From positions 149,630-213,629 of the forward strand of contig NZ_FYEK01000027.1 of assembly GCF_900187885.1 (NCBI RefSeq): a stretch of DNA of 64,000 nucleotides. Reading direction: 5' to 3'. The translations under genes were made by a program, and so were the position numbers. Every line of letters begins with the position of its first letter. The first letter of the stretch is position 1. This stretch comes from Thermoflexus hugenholtzii JAD2. Its GTDB lineage: Bacteria > Chloroflexota > Anaerolineae > Thermoflexales > Thermoflexaceae. This document shows positions 34,055 to 42,890 of the stretch, in pieces. The notes beneath the pieces were generated by a model, which was not told where the DNA came from, made no database searches, and was given only the letters and a program-made list of their open reading frames with translations.

Positions 34055-36502
34055 TCAGGATCCGGGGACGGTCCCCGGGGAAGGGAAAGACTGGATCCGC
34101 CAGTCGGCGCAGGTGTCCGTGTCCCGCCCCGCCGGGTAGCGCTCGAGGCTCTGCCCGCGAGACGGAGCCGAGCAGCGGGGCGCGCTCCCCCATTCCACCC
34201 GATCCACCTCTCCCTCCGGCCCGATCAGGACCACCTCATCCTGCGTGTTGTTGAGGTTCCAGGTTCCCCGCCCCCATGTCGGATCGGGGAGGAGGTCGGG
34301 AACCGCGGGATCGGTCCCAGCCAGCTCGAAGTCCGGCGGGATCCCGTAGCGCATGCGGAAGGCCTGGGCGGAGACGGCGATGATCCGGACCTGGCCGGGG
34401 GCGATGGAGGCACCGGGCGGGAAGCGATACATCCCCTCGTAGTCCCCCGGCGTCGCCGCGTCGCCGATGCGATACAGCGAGAGATCCAGGAGCTCCCCAC
34501 CCGGGTTATAGATCTCCACCCACTCTTCGTTGGGGTCGATCCGGGGGGCGTTGACCAGCACCTCGCTGATCAACAGATGCGGGGGGCGGTGATCCCGGAA
34601 GACCAGGGGCAGGTAGATCTTCGGCCGGGCGAGCTCCCAGTCGAACCGGAACAGCTCCGTTAGGGCATGGAACCCTTCCTCCGACCGGAAGATCAGCATC
34701 AGCTCCCGGTTCAGCTTGTGGGAGGTCTCCGTCCCGTTGGTCGAGCCCAGGATCACGTAGGGCGCTCCGCCCTGGCGGAGGAGGAACATCTTGTTGTGCA
34801 GGCCGTTCCCGCCGGGGTTCCCCAGGCGCACCTGAAGGGTGGCGGAGAGGGTTGGGCTCATCGCTCGCAAAGCCTCCAGATATGCCGCAGTGGCGCTGTT
34901 CCCCCGCGGGGCGTTCGGATCATCGTAGAAGCGGTCCAGCATGATCTGCACCGAGGCCCCGCGCCCGGCGGCCTCAATGAGAGTGGCCAGGACCAGGTTC
35001 GGGGAGATCACCGGGGCGACGCCAGGATCCGCCGCGCTGGGGCCCCACCAGGGCGGCAGAGCCAGCTGCTGGACTTGGAGGACGTCCCCCGCGCCGGCCG
35101 AGCGCAGCGGGTGCCACATCGGGTTCTCGAAGTCCAGGATGCCCTCCGGTCCGACGATGAGGGCAACCTCGGTGGCGGTGATCGGGATCGGCTCCCGGAA
35201 GCGGACCGGGTAAGCGGTCCCGCCCAGGGAGAGGGGCGGGGTGTAGGTGAGGGGAGGGTCTTCCATCAGGGGGACGACGTCCCGGAAGACGGGGTCCGTG
35301 TCGAAGCGGAAGAGGTCGGTCAGGAAGCCTGCCATCTCGGCGGACTCGAAGGCCACCAGGACGCCGCGCTGGCCCTGGGTCCCATCATCCTTCGGATCAT
35401 CGGGCATCGCCCGGGGGCTCAGGTTCTCCGTCCCGATCAGCACCCGCCGGTCGTCTGCCACCAGGAATTTGGCGTGGGCGTAGGCGTAGCGGCGCAGGGC
35501 CGGCGGGCTGGCCGCGGGCATGTTGCGCATGATCAGACACTGGCCGCCGGCCTCCCGCAAGAGCCGGCAGGCGTAACGGGCGTCGTCCGTGAGGCCGCCC
35601 GGAGGCGTGCCGTCCAGCAGCAGGGTGACCGAGACCCCGCGGCGGGCGGCGGCGGCGAGGCGCTCCGCCAACCGGGGATGCTCGAACGTGAAGAGCTCCC
35701 CCCGGATGGAGTGTTGCGCCGCATCGATCCAGGCCGAGACCGCCTCGAAGGCGTGATCCGGGGCGATGATCAGGGTCATGGGGAAGGTCCCGCTCAGACG
35801 GAACGGCGCCCCGAAGCGTTCCGGGGCCCAGCCCGGGAACCGCAGGCGGCGCCCGACCCACGGATCCTCCCGATCGCTGGCCCAGTCGGAGGCGGTGTCG
35901 GTATCCAGGGGATGTCCCGTGGCCGGATCCGCCCGTCGGACCAGGAGACGCCCTTCGGTGCGGGCACCCCGGATTCCATAGATCTGGAGGAGGCGTCCGT
36001 GCCAGCCCAGGGTCTCCGTGTAGCCGTCCCCATACAGCACCGCGTCCACCAAGTCGCCGGCGGCGTCCCGGAGGACCACCTCATCGCCGGCGTTGGCGAA
36101 GCCCGGCCACGTCCCGCTGACCGGCCGCACCCCTTCCAGCCCGTCTGGGAAGACCGCGGCGTCCGGAGGATGGCCGAAGGCGAGGGTGAACGAGAGGGCG
36201 TGGTGGGCGATCCAGAGGGAGGCGGGCGGGGTGATCAAGAAGCCCGCGGGGAAGCGCACCCCACCGGTCCCCGTGATGCGATCCCGCAGCGTCCACCCGC
36301 TGAGATCGATGGGTTCTGTTCCGAGGACGGTGAGCTGCACTGCTTCGTCGGGCTCGCCGGAGAAAACGCCGTCCGGGTGGACGGCGGTGATCCACACCGG
36401 AGGTCGGCCGGCCTGGAAGGCGCGGGGCGGGACAAGGAAGGCGATGAGGGCGCCGGTCAGGCCCAGCAGCAGAGAGAGGATCAGGCGGCGGACGCGGTGC
36501 AT
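34055..36502 (-). CDS. Large exported phospholipase-D-like protein with lamin-tail domains
   Basis: 815 residues. An N-terminal signal or anchor (residues 1-28, LILSLLLGLTGALIAFLV) is followed by a lamin-tail-type beta domain (about 35-180). Two PLD modules follow: HAKFLVADDRRVLIGTENLS and HNKMFLLRQGGAPYVILGST, each with HxK. The aspartate that usually completes HKD is represented by D/Q-type spacing in the second copy. A C-terminal lamin-tail domain (about 685-810; LLISEVLVNAPRIDPNEEWVEIYNP) ends it. ATG 36502 gives the signal peptide. Likely a cell-surface or secreted nuclease/phosphodiesterase; substrate unknown. Confidence 0.8.
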   Translation of the reverse strand: MHRVRRLILSLLLGLTGALIAFLVPPRAFQAGRPPVWITAVHPDGVFSGEPDEAVQLTVLGTEPIDLSGWTLRDRITGTGGVRFPAGFLITPPASLWIAHHALSFTLAFGHPPDAAVFPDGLEGVRPVSGTWPGFANAGDEVVLRDAAGDLVDAVLYGDGYTETLGWHGRLLQIYGIRGARTEGRLLVRRADPATGHPLDTDTASDWASDREDPWVGRRLRFPGWAPERFGAPFRLSGTFPMTLIIAPDHAFEAVSAWIDAAQHSIRGELFTFEHPRLAERLAAAARRGVSVTLLLDGTPPGGLTDDARYACRLLREAGGQCLIMRNMPAASPPALRRYAYAHAKFLVADDRRVLIGTENLSPRAMPDDPKDDGTQGQRGVLVAFESAEMAGFLTDLFRFDTDPVFRDVVPLMEDPPLTYTPPLSLGGTAYPVRFREPIPITATEVALIVGPEGILDFENPMWHPLRSAGAGDVLQVQQLALPPWWGPSAADPGVAPVISPNLVLATLIEAAGRGASVQIMLDRFYDDPNAPRGNSATAAYLEALRAMSPTLSATLQVRLGNPGGNGLHNKMFLLRQGGAPYVILGSTNGTETSHKLNRELMLIFRSEEGFHALTELFRFDWELARPKIYLPLVFRDHRPPHLLISEVLVNAPRIDPNEEWVEIYNPGGELLDLSLYRIGDAATPGDYEGMYRFPPGASIAPGQVRIIAVSAQAFRMRYGIPPDFELAGTDPAVPDLLPDPTWGRGTWNLNNTQDEVVLIGPEGEVDRVEWGSAPRCSAPSRGQSLERYPAGRDTDTCADWRIQSFPSPGTVPGS

Positions 36503-36662
36503 CCCCGGGTTCCTCTTTCCGGATGAGTGTCTGCTCTGTAAAGATGATAGACACTTGCCCCGGAGAAACCGTTTCCGAGCGGGGGGCGCCGCATCCGCCG
36601 GCTCCCGGGCTCCGTCTTTCATTATGGAGACGGAGGTTCGCGGTGGGCCCTCCGATCGCGGG

Positions 36663-37199
36663 TCACGGGCCGGGATCGGGTGGGGCGGGGCGAGCGGTCA
36701 GGGCTTCGGGGGCGAGGATCTCGGGCAGATCGTCGAGGGAACGGGTCATCCGGACCCATTTCCCCCAGCGGCCGTTCTCCCGGAAGCCGAGGTTCCGGTA
36801 GAGGGACCGAGCGCGCTCGTTGCGCTCCCCCACCCAGAGCTCGCACTCCCGGCAGCCCCGGGCGCGCAGGTAGGCCATCCCCCGCAGCAGCAGCGCGCGC
36901 CCCAGCCCCATGCCCTGATACTCGGGGTCCACCACCAGCTCATGGATCGCCCCCACCGCCCCGTGGTCCCAGCGGGAGTCGGTGGCGATGAAGCCGACCG
37001 GGCGCGGGCCATCGTAGGCGATGAAGGAGCCCGTGGGATCGCGGTGGCGGAGCCATTTCAGGTAGGCCTTCACTTCTGCGCGATGGCGGTAGAAGTAGTC
37101 CCCCAACGGCTGATAGGCGCGGAAATAGAGATCGATCAGGTCCGCGGAGCCGGAGAGGGGCTCCTGGACGATGCGGATGGCTTCGATGGAGCGCGGCAA
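36663..37199 (-). CDS. GNAT-family N-acetyltransferase
   Basis: 178-residue acetyl-CoA-dependent transferase. The core runs from GPRPVGFIATD to the acetyl-CoA loop ELVVDPEYQGMGLGRALLLRGMAYLRARG (about residues 88-116) and ends RSLYRNLGFRENGRWG. Start is TTG 37199, supported by a perfect AAGGAGGTGATC Shine-Dalgarno just upstream. Downstream of an orphan toxin-like gene on the same strand. Substrate unknown; the RimI-like loop suggests protein N-terminal or small-molecule acetylation. Confidence 0.8.
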   Translation of the reverse strand: MPRSIEAIRIVQEPLSGSADLIDLYFRAYQPLGDYFYRHRAEVKAYLKWLRHRDPTGSFIAYDGPRPVGFIATDSRWDHGAVGAIHELVVDPEYQGMGLGRALLLRGMAYLRARGCRECELWVGERNERARSLYRNLGFRENGRWGKWVRMTRSLDDLPEILAPEALTARPAPPDPGP

Positions 37200-37203
37200 A
37201 GAG

Positions 37204-37215
37204 GATCACCTCCTT
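37204..37215 (-). promoter_or_regulatory. Full-length anti-16S Shine-Dalgarno before a TTG start
   Basis: On the minus strand AAGGAGGTGATC matches twelve bases of the canonical 16S 3'-tail complement, nine nucleotides (counted from GGAGG) before the TTG of the GNAT gene. This decides the start and may compensate for the weak start codon. Confidence 0.7.
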
Positions 37216-37456
37216 CCAGGGCGCGTTTCATCCCGCAGCGATGTCCGTCCGGTCCCGAATGGAGCCTGGAGGTGCTGTGGCCACAGGTAGCCTGGGGTAA
37301 CTGCGTGCCATTGTCCCAAAGCGCTCGCAGGCGGAGAACCGGAGGCGGGGGCTCTAAGCCACCGGTCCGGCCGGGGAAACCCAGGTGTTAGGCTTCGGGA
37401 AGGGCTCGCTGATCCTCCCGCGTTACCGGACGGATGCCGTTCCGGCATGGCCGCTC

Positions 37457-37702
37457 TCAACGATACGCATCGTTCCGCTTGCGGATGTCCTCGATCTGAA
37501 TCGTATGCTCGTCCCAGGTCAGGTAGATCCGATACTCGCCCGCCCGATAGGACAACAACTCTCCCCGATCATGGCGGATCTTCGTCAGCGGGGGGCGCTG
37601 GGCCTGCTCCAGCTGACGGATCCGCCGCATGACCTGCTCCCGATGCTTGGGATGCAGCTCTTCCAGCGCGCGCCAGGCTCGCTCTGTGATCCGAAGCACC
37701 AT
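37457..37702 (-). CDS. Orphan RelE/ParE-superfamily toxin-like protein
   Basis: 81-residue basic protein: MVLRITERAWRALEELHPKH at the start, then KIRHDRGELLSYRAGEYRIYLTWD and a short C-terminus. The pattern matches the RelE/ParE mRNA-interferase fold (LRxGxYRIxY). ATG 37702 is chosen; a start 27 bp upstream is possible. No antitoxin-sized gene lies within 150 bp on either side. An AT-rich stretch upstream (TAAAAT on the minus strand around 37750) may be its -10. A solitary toxin suggests an inactive or chromosomally tamed copy. Confidence 0.65.
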   Translation of the reverse strand: MVLRITERAWRALEELHPKHREQVMRRIRQLEQAQRPPLTKIRHDRGELLSYRAGEYRIYLTWDEHTIQIEDIRKRNDAYR

Positions 37703-37850
37703 TGGAACCTCACCACCCTCTCCCGCCATCCATCACCCGTTTTCTAACCTTATTTTACATCGGCCGGTTCCCCTCCGGCGAATTTGTGGCCCAGATCTCC
37801 GGAGGGGAGCCCTGGACCGAGAGATCATTGTCTGAGCGCTCTTAAGGATT

Positions 37851-38672
37851 TTAGGTCGCAAGCTTCACTTTTTCGGAGATCCGTTCCAGCTGGGTGCGGC
37901 AGGTTTCGATGAGCTGGGCGATCCGAACGGGGTCGCGGGGGGTCCTCCGGAGGGCCTGTTGGAGGGCCTCCAGTGTGCGGGTAAGGTCGCTCCAGGCCTG
38001 GAGGAGGGGATCCGGGCTGGGGGGTGGGGCGGGACGCGGGGCTGGGAAGATGGGGAGGGGTTGGGGAGCGGGGCCGAGGCCCAGGGCGCCGCGGACCTGA
38101 TCCAGGATCTCCTGGAAGACCGTTTCGTCCTGGACGAAGTTGCGGGTGGCGTCAATGATCAGAAAGGGGCCGGGGTAGGTCGCAAAGAAGGCCTCGTAAG
38201 CGAGGCGCAGACGCTCGATGTAGCCGCGGTCCATCCCGCGCTCGTAGGGGCGATCCCGCAGGGCGATGCGGGCCATCAGCGTGTCGGTATCCGCCCGAAG
38301 ATAGAGGACCAGGGTGGGCGTGGGGATCTTCTCCGCCAGGGCCTGATGGAGCTGCTCATAAAGGGCCAGCTCGTCCCCGGTCAGGTTCAGGCGCGCGAAC
38401 AGGCGGTCCTTGGCGAACATGTAATCGCTGATCACCGGCCCATGCTCCAGATGGGCCGCAAGCTCCTGATGTTGCCGGTAGCGGCTGAGCAGGAAGAAGA
38501 TCTGGGTGGGGAAGGCATAGCGGGCGCGGTCCTGATAGAAGTAGAGGAGGAACGGGTTCTCCTCGAACCGCTCCAGGAGGGGACGGGCCTGCAGGGCGGG
38601 GGCCAGCATGCGGGCCAGGGTGGTCTTGCCGACGCCGATCACGCCTTCGATGGCCAGAAACCAGTGGGGCAT
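37851..38672 (-). CDS. Deoxynucleoside kinase (dNK/dGK-dAK family) with C-terminal extension
   Basis: 273-residue cytoplasmic kinase for salvage of deoxynucleosides. The P-loop GVIGVGKTT lies at residues 10-18, substrate-site LERFEENPFLLYFYQD follows, then the DR(Y/F) lid-type DRPYERGMDRGYIERL and LIIDATRNFV. The kinase fold ends near residue 200. A Pro-rich linker (about 205-225) and a helical tail LQAWSDLTRTLEALQQALRR extend beyond the usual 200-220 residues. Which deoxynucleoside is preferred cannot be read. Confidence 0.85.
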   Translation of the reverse strand: MPHWFLAIEGVIGVGKTTLARMLAPALQARPLLERFEENPFLLYFYQDRARYAFPTQIFFLLSRYRQHQELAAHLEHGPVISDYMFAKDRLFARLNLTGDELALYEQLHQALAEKIPTPTLVLYLRADTDTLMARIALRDRPYERGMDRGYIERLRLAYEAFFATYPGPFLIIDATRNFVQDETVFQEILDQVRGALGLGPAPQPLPIFPAPRPAPPPSPDPLLQAWSDLTRTLEALQQALRRTPRDPVRIAQLIETCRTQLERISEKVKLAT

Positions 38673-38699
38673 AAACGCCTCCGGCTCCCGGGATGATGA

Positions 38700-39500
38700 C
38701 TAACTCGAGAGGAATCCGCCATCCACGGCGAGGACCGCTCCGTTGACATAGCTGGCCAGATCGCTGGCCAGGAAAAGGGCGGCCCGGGCCACCTCATCCG
38801 GATCCCCGAACCGGCCCATGGGAAGCCGGGCGTTGAAGTGGAAGGCGAGGACCATCCGCCGGATGTTCAGCCTTCGGAGGGTCTCCCGCTGGAGCCGGCG
38901 CACGCCTTCTGTGCGGATTCCTCCGGGGACCAGGACGTTGGCCCGGATCCCCCGGCGGCCGAACTCCCGGGCGATGGCGCGCGTCAGGGCCACCACGCCC
39001 AGTTTGGCGGCGTCGTAGTGAGCGAGCCCCTCCGCAAAGGGCAGGAAGGCCTCCACCGAGCTGATGTTCACAATGGCGCCTCCTCGCCCCCGGGGTAAAG
39101 CGCGGATGAACGCCTGGCACATCCAGAAGACGGCGTCCAGGTTCACGGCCATGGCGCCGTCGTAGAAAGCTTCATCGATCTCCTCAAAGGACCGGAACGT
39201 GTAAGCCCCTGCGTTGTTCACCAGGATCTCCACCGACCGGCCTTTGAGCCGCGCCCACAGGGCCTCGATCTCCTCCTTGCGGGAGAGATCCACCTGATGG
39301 CTGTGAACTTCCACTCGGCTTTCCCGAAGCGTTTCCTGAAGGTGCCGGAGGCCCTCTTCGTCCCGATCCACGAGCTCCAGGCTCGCCCCGGCCTCCGCGA
39401 ACCGGAGGGTGATGGCCTTCCCGATCCCGGACGCCGCTCCGGTGATGAGCGCTCTCTTCCCTTTCAGGGAGAGAAGGTCTGGAAGCGCGGGATCCGCCAT
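38700..39500 (-). CDS. Short-chain dehydrogenase/reductase (glucose-1-dehydrogenase-like)
   Basis: 266-residue NAD(P)-dependent oxidoreductase of the classical SDR family. The dinucleotide motif TGAASGIG lies near residue 22, NNAG near 92, the catalytic Ser in NISSVEA and YDAAK, and PGG after the active site. The C-terminal segment (GRFGDPDEVARAALFLASD, VNGAVLAVDGGF) is typical of polyol or 3-oxoacyl reductase SDRs. ATG 39500 has AAGGAGGG upstream. It lies 27 bp before the kinase gene on the same strand. Substrate unknown. Confidence 0.88.
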   Translation of the reverse strand: MADPALPDLLSLKGKRALITGAASGIGKAITLRFAEAGASLELVDRDEEGLRHLQETLRESRVEVHSHQVDLSRKEEIEALWARLKGRSVEILVNNAGAYTFRSFEEIDEAFYDGAMAVNLDAVFWMCQAFIRALPRGRGGAIVNISSVEAFLPFAEGLAHYDAAKLGVVALTRAIAREFGRRGIRANVLVPGGIRTEGVRRLQRETLRRLNIRRMVLAFHFNARLPMGRFGDPDEVARAALFLASDLASYVNGAVLAVDGGFLSS

Positions 39501-39549
39501 AGACGGTTCCCTCCTTCGAGAAGGTCTCGCTGTGTTCGGGTTCAAGGGA

Positions 39550-41910
39550 CTACAGCACCCGGGCGCCGGTGCGGCGGGCGATGGCCTCCAGGGCGCGGAG
39601 GGCGAGATCGCGGGTCAGCGCGTCCACCCGGGGATCGAAGGCCACGGCCCGGATGGCGGCCAGGTCGTCGGCCTCCCCCATCCGAGCCAGGGTGAGCAAC
39701 GCCGCCCGTTGCACCTCTGGTTCCCCTCGTTCCAGCGCCCGATACAGGCTTTGCCGGGCCGACCCGCCCCCGACTCCCTCTCCTTCCCGCACCGCCCACT
39801 CGATCAGCCACCCCAGCTGCTCGAGGACCACCGGGCGCAGGTCGGGTGGGGCGGGCTCCCGGCCGGCCGCCCAGCGCGCCAGGGCGTCCTGGGCAGCCGA
39901 GCGCACCAGCCACTCCCGATCCTCTCGAGCCAGGGCCTCCAGTCGGGCCTTCGCCCACTCCTCCCGAAAGCCAGCCAGGGCGAAGGCGGCCGCCCGCCGC
40001 ACGCGCCAGTCCGCCTCCTCCGTCGCCTCCTGCAGCAGCTGAGGGCCCTCCGGGTAGTTCCGCAGCGCCTCCGCCGCCAGGATCCGGATTTCCTCTTCGG
40101 CCTCCAAGAGCAGAAGAACCAGCCGTTGCATGGCGGGTTCGGTGCCGTGCTCCCCCAGGGCGGTCACCGCGGCCCGGCGGACCTCGGGATCGGGATCCGA
40201 CAGGGCCTGCTCCAGGAAGGGCAGGTCGCTCTCCTGCCCCAGCCATCCCAGCCCGCGGACCGCGGCCATGCGGATCTCGGGGTCCGGGTGGCGGAGGGCT
40301 TTGTGGAAGAGCACCGGCACCCCCCGGTCTCTGGTGCGGACCAGCGCCTCGGCGAGGCGCCGGCGCAGGGCGGGCGGCAGGCCGGGCTTCAGGAAGGCTC
40401 GGGCCAGGGCGGCCATCCCGTCCGCACGCCATGGCGCCTGGGGCGAGGCCACGGCGATCCACTCGGCTACCCGCAGCAGCCGCGTGTAGAAGGCGTCGTC
40501 GGGCTCCGACAAGGCGCGTTCGACGATCCCGATCATCGGTCCCAGGGCGGCGTAGAACGTGAAGACGGCTTCCCATCGCGGATCATCGAGATGGCGCGCA
40601 AGGGGCACCGGATCGCCGGCTTGGGCAATCGCCCACGCCGCCAGATACGCCTGGAGGAGGGGATGGCGGAAGTGTCCGTGCTCCTCATCGATGGGGACGA
40701 TGGGCCGGCCGGGGGCGGTGAGGGCTTCGATGGCGGCGTCCATCTGACGTCGGGCGGCCGAGGCCGCCAGCTCCGGGAGGGTCTGACGGATCGTCTCTTC
40801 CAGATCCTCCAGGGTGATCTGAAAGCGTTCCTCCTCCAGGAGCCGCAAGGCCACCCGCCCGAGGACCAGCCGGGCGCCGGGCATGGTCAGCGCGGTCTTC
40901 CCGGTGATCCCCTGGAGCAGGCGTTCCAGGATGGCGTCGTAAAGCCCTGGATCCCCTGGGCGGGCGGATCCCAGGGCGAGGGCGGCGGCCACATCCGCGG
41001 GACGCCAGCGCCCAATCCGATCCCGGCGCCACGCGGCGGATCGCTCCCGGAGATCCAGGAGGGGGATCCCCGTCGCCTCCGCCCATCCCTCGAGGAATCG
41101 CTCAACCTGGGCTCTGGACCAGGGAGCCAGCGGGAGGGCGACGAAGCCCATCCCCTCCAGGGGCTGGGTGGGGAAGTGATCCCCCGCCACCACGATGCGA
41201 AGCTCGGGATAGGCCTCGACGAGCTGTCCCAGCCAGCGGATGACCTCCGGCTGGCGGGGAGGAGGGATCTCGTCCAGCTCGTCGAGGAGCAGGAGGGCGT
41301 TTCCATCCTTCAAAGCGGTCTGGATCATCCCCTCCAGACGGGGGCGGAGGATGAGGGGGACCATCCGGCCCAGGAACCTGAGGAGCAGGGCCTCGGGCGA
41401 GGCGGTGGGATCGGGTTCGATGAGCGGGAGGCGCACGTAGAGGGGAAGCGGCGCCTGTCCGTCCAGTCGCCCGGCCAGGGCCTCTTGGATCAGGTAGCAG
41501 AGGGCGCCGGTGCGGCCGCTGCCAGGAGGGCCGTAGATGAAGAGCCGTCGGGTCGCCCGCAGAACCGGCCGCAAGGGGACGGGATCCTCCGGCGGGAGGG
41601 TCTGGATCTGGGTAGAGGGGTAGGGAGGTGGCGGGAGCAAGACGGGCTCGATCAGGCAACGGGCGAGCCGGGGATCCAGGGCGGACCAGGCGATCCAGTG
41701 GGGGAGCTGTTCGGCCAGCCACTGGCGATACTGGGACTCGGCGGCGAGGCGCAGGCGCTGGCCGGCCTGCTCTAAGCGGCCTCTCAGCGCGGCGTAGCGG
41801 GCTTGCAGGGGACGCCGGATCGCATAGAGCAACCCGACGCCGAGCAGGGCCAGCAGGGCCCCGATCAGGGCGGAGAGCGGATCGAAGCGCCATGCGCCGG
41901 GGAATCCCAC
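39550..41910 (-). CDS. Membrane-anchored NACHT-type STAND NTPase with C-terminal HEAT repeats
   Basis: 786 residues. One N-terminal transmembrane helix (about 13-30) and a coiled region (30-70) precede a NACHT-like NTPase with Walker A GPPGSGRT (127-134) and Walker B LLLLDELDE (about 206). A helical region follows, then about 6-8 HEAT repeats from about residue 520 (e.g. LRHPDPEIRMAAVRGLGWLG, LSDPDPEVRRAAVTALGEHG). The Walker A lysine is replaced by arginine, so nucleotide binding may be altered. NLR-like proteins of this form act as sensors or scaffolds; here the gene is next to a response regulator. Function inferred only. Confidence 0.82.
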   Translation of the reverse strand: MGFPGAWRFDPLSALIGALLALLGVGLLYAIRRPLQARYAALRGRLEQAGQRLRLAAESQYRQWLAEQLPHWIAWSALDPRLARCLIEPVLLPPPPYPSTQIQTLPPEDPVPLRPVLRATRRLFIYGPPGSGRTGALCYLIQEALAGRLDGQAPLPLYVRLPLIEPDPTASPEALLLRFLGRMVPLILRPRLEGMIQTALKDGNALLLLDELDEIPPPRQPEVIRWLGQLVEAYPELRIVVAGDHFPTQPLEGMGFVALPLAPWSRAQVERFLEGWAEATGIPLLDLRERSAAWRRDRIGRWRPADVAAALALGSARPGDPGLYDAILERLLQGITGKTALTMPGARLVLGRVALRLLEEERFQITLEDLEETIRQTLPELAASAARRQMDAAIEALTAPGRPIVPIDEEHGHFRHPLLQAYLAAWAIAQAGDPVPLARHLDDPRWEAVFTFYAALGPMIGIVERALSEPDDAFYTRLLRVAEWIAVASPQAPWRADGMAALARAFLKPGLPPALRRRLAEALVRTRDRGVPVLFHKALRHPDPEIRMAAVRGLGWLGQESDLPFLEQALSDPDPEVRRAAVTALGEHGTEPAMQRLVLLLLEAEEEIRILAAEALRNYPEGPQLLQEATEEADWRVRRAAAFALAGFREEWAKARLEALAREDREWLVRSAAQDALARWAAGREPAPPDLRPVVLEQLGWLIEWAVREGEGVGGGSARQSLYRALERGEPEVQRAALLTLARMGEADDLAAIRAVAFDPRVDALTRDLALRALEAIARRTGARVL

Positions 41911-41939
41911 AGCCTTCCTCCTCTTATTATCCTATTATC

Positions 41940-42638
41940 CTACTCCACCGTCCCCAGCTCGTCCGGGCCGACGAGCCGGTAGCCAATCCCCCGCTCCGTC
42001 CGGATGAAGAGGGGGTGATTGGGGTCCGGCTCGATCTTCTGGCGGAGATACCAGATGTAGAGCTTGAGGTAGCCGCGGTCCTGGACGTGCTCCTCCCCCC
42101 ATACCTCTCTGAGGAGGAAATCATGGGTGAGGGGGCGGCCGGCGAAGCGGGCGAGGGTGGAGAGGAGCCGGAATTCCGTAGGCGTCAGCTCCACCGGGCG
42201 TCCGTCGACCCGGACCTCCTGGGTGATCAGGTTGACGTAGAGGCGGCCGTTGTCGTAGACCCCGCGGGCGGTAGTGGACTCATAGCGCCGCAGGACAGCC
42301 TGGACGCGAGCCAGGAGCTGGCGGGGGCCGAAGGGCTTGGTCAGGTAATCATCCGCGCCGGCCTCCAGGCCGCGCACGATATCCGACTCCGCTCCCAGGG
42401 CGCTGATGATGATCACAGGGATCTCGGAGGTGGCGCGGATGGCCCGCAGGACCTCCCAGCCGTCCATGCCGGGCAGCATCAGATCCAGGAGGATCAGGTC
42501 GGGCCTCTGTGCCTGCAGGAGAGCGAGGCCTTCCGGGCCGCTGTGGGCGACGAGAGCCTGGTAGTTGTTCTGTTCCAGCTGCCATGCCAGGAAGCGGGCG
42601 AGCTCCACATCGTCTTCGATCAGCAGGATCTTTTTCAC
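41940..42638 (-). CDS. OmpR/PhoB-family response regulator
   Basis: 232 residues. The receiver domain (1-120) has the acidic pair EDD (8-10), phosphoacceptor Asp52 in LLDLMLPGMDG, and Lys in the KPF motif. A winged-helix DNA-binding domain (about 132-228) includes LTPTEFRLLSTLARFAGRPLTHDFLLREVWG and RTERGIGYRL. It lies upstream of the NACHT-HEAT gene on the same strand with a 29-bp gap. No histidine kinase is adjacent, so it is an orphan regulator. Confidence 0.9.
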   Translation of the reverse strand: MKKILLIEDDVELARFLAWQLEQNNYQALVAHSGPEGLALLQAQRPDLILLDLMLPGMDGWEVLRAIRATSEIPVIIISALGAESDIVRGLEAGADDYLTKPFGPRQLLARVQAVLRRYESTTARGVYDNGRLYVNLITQEVRVDGRPVELTPTEFRLLSTLARFAGRPLTHDFLLREVWGEEHVQDRGYLKLYIWYLRQKIEPDPNHPLFIRTERGIGYRLVGPDELGTVE

Positions 42639-42890
42639 GTCCGACCCCCCATGGATTCAGCCTGAGCCTGCTCTTGGGTATCACCGGGGGTGGAAGCGCC
42701 GGGCTCCTGCTTTATGTTTTTACCACAAAACGCGGATCACCGCCTGCGCGTTGCGCCCGAAAGCGAGGGCGGTCGGGGCGGGCGATGAGAGACCGCCATC
42801 AGCATGAGCAATGGGAGTGGCTATCGGACCGGATTGGGCCTCTCGCCGGGACCCCACCTCAGTCAGGGCGTGAAAACGGGGAAGCGATCG

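Noticed and set aside
37200-37216. GGATCACCTCCTT resembling the 3' end of 16S rRNA
   Set aside because: No 16S sequence precedes it; on the minus strand it is simply a very strong Shine-Dalgarno for the GNAT gene.
37216-37456. GC-rich 240-bp gap with several short palindromes, considered as a riboswitch or T-box leader
   Set aside because: None of the conserved core motifs of TPP, cobalamin, T-box, ydaO or SAM leaders could be matched on either strand.
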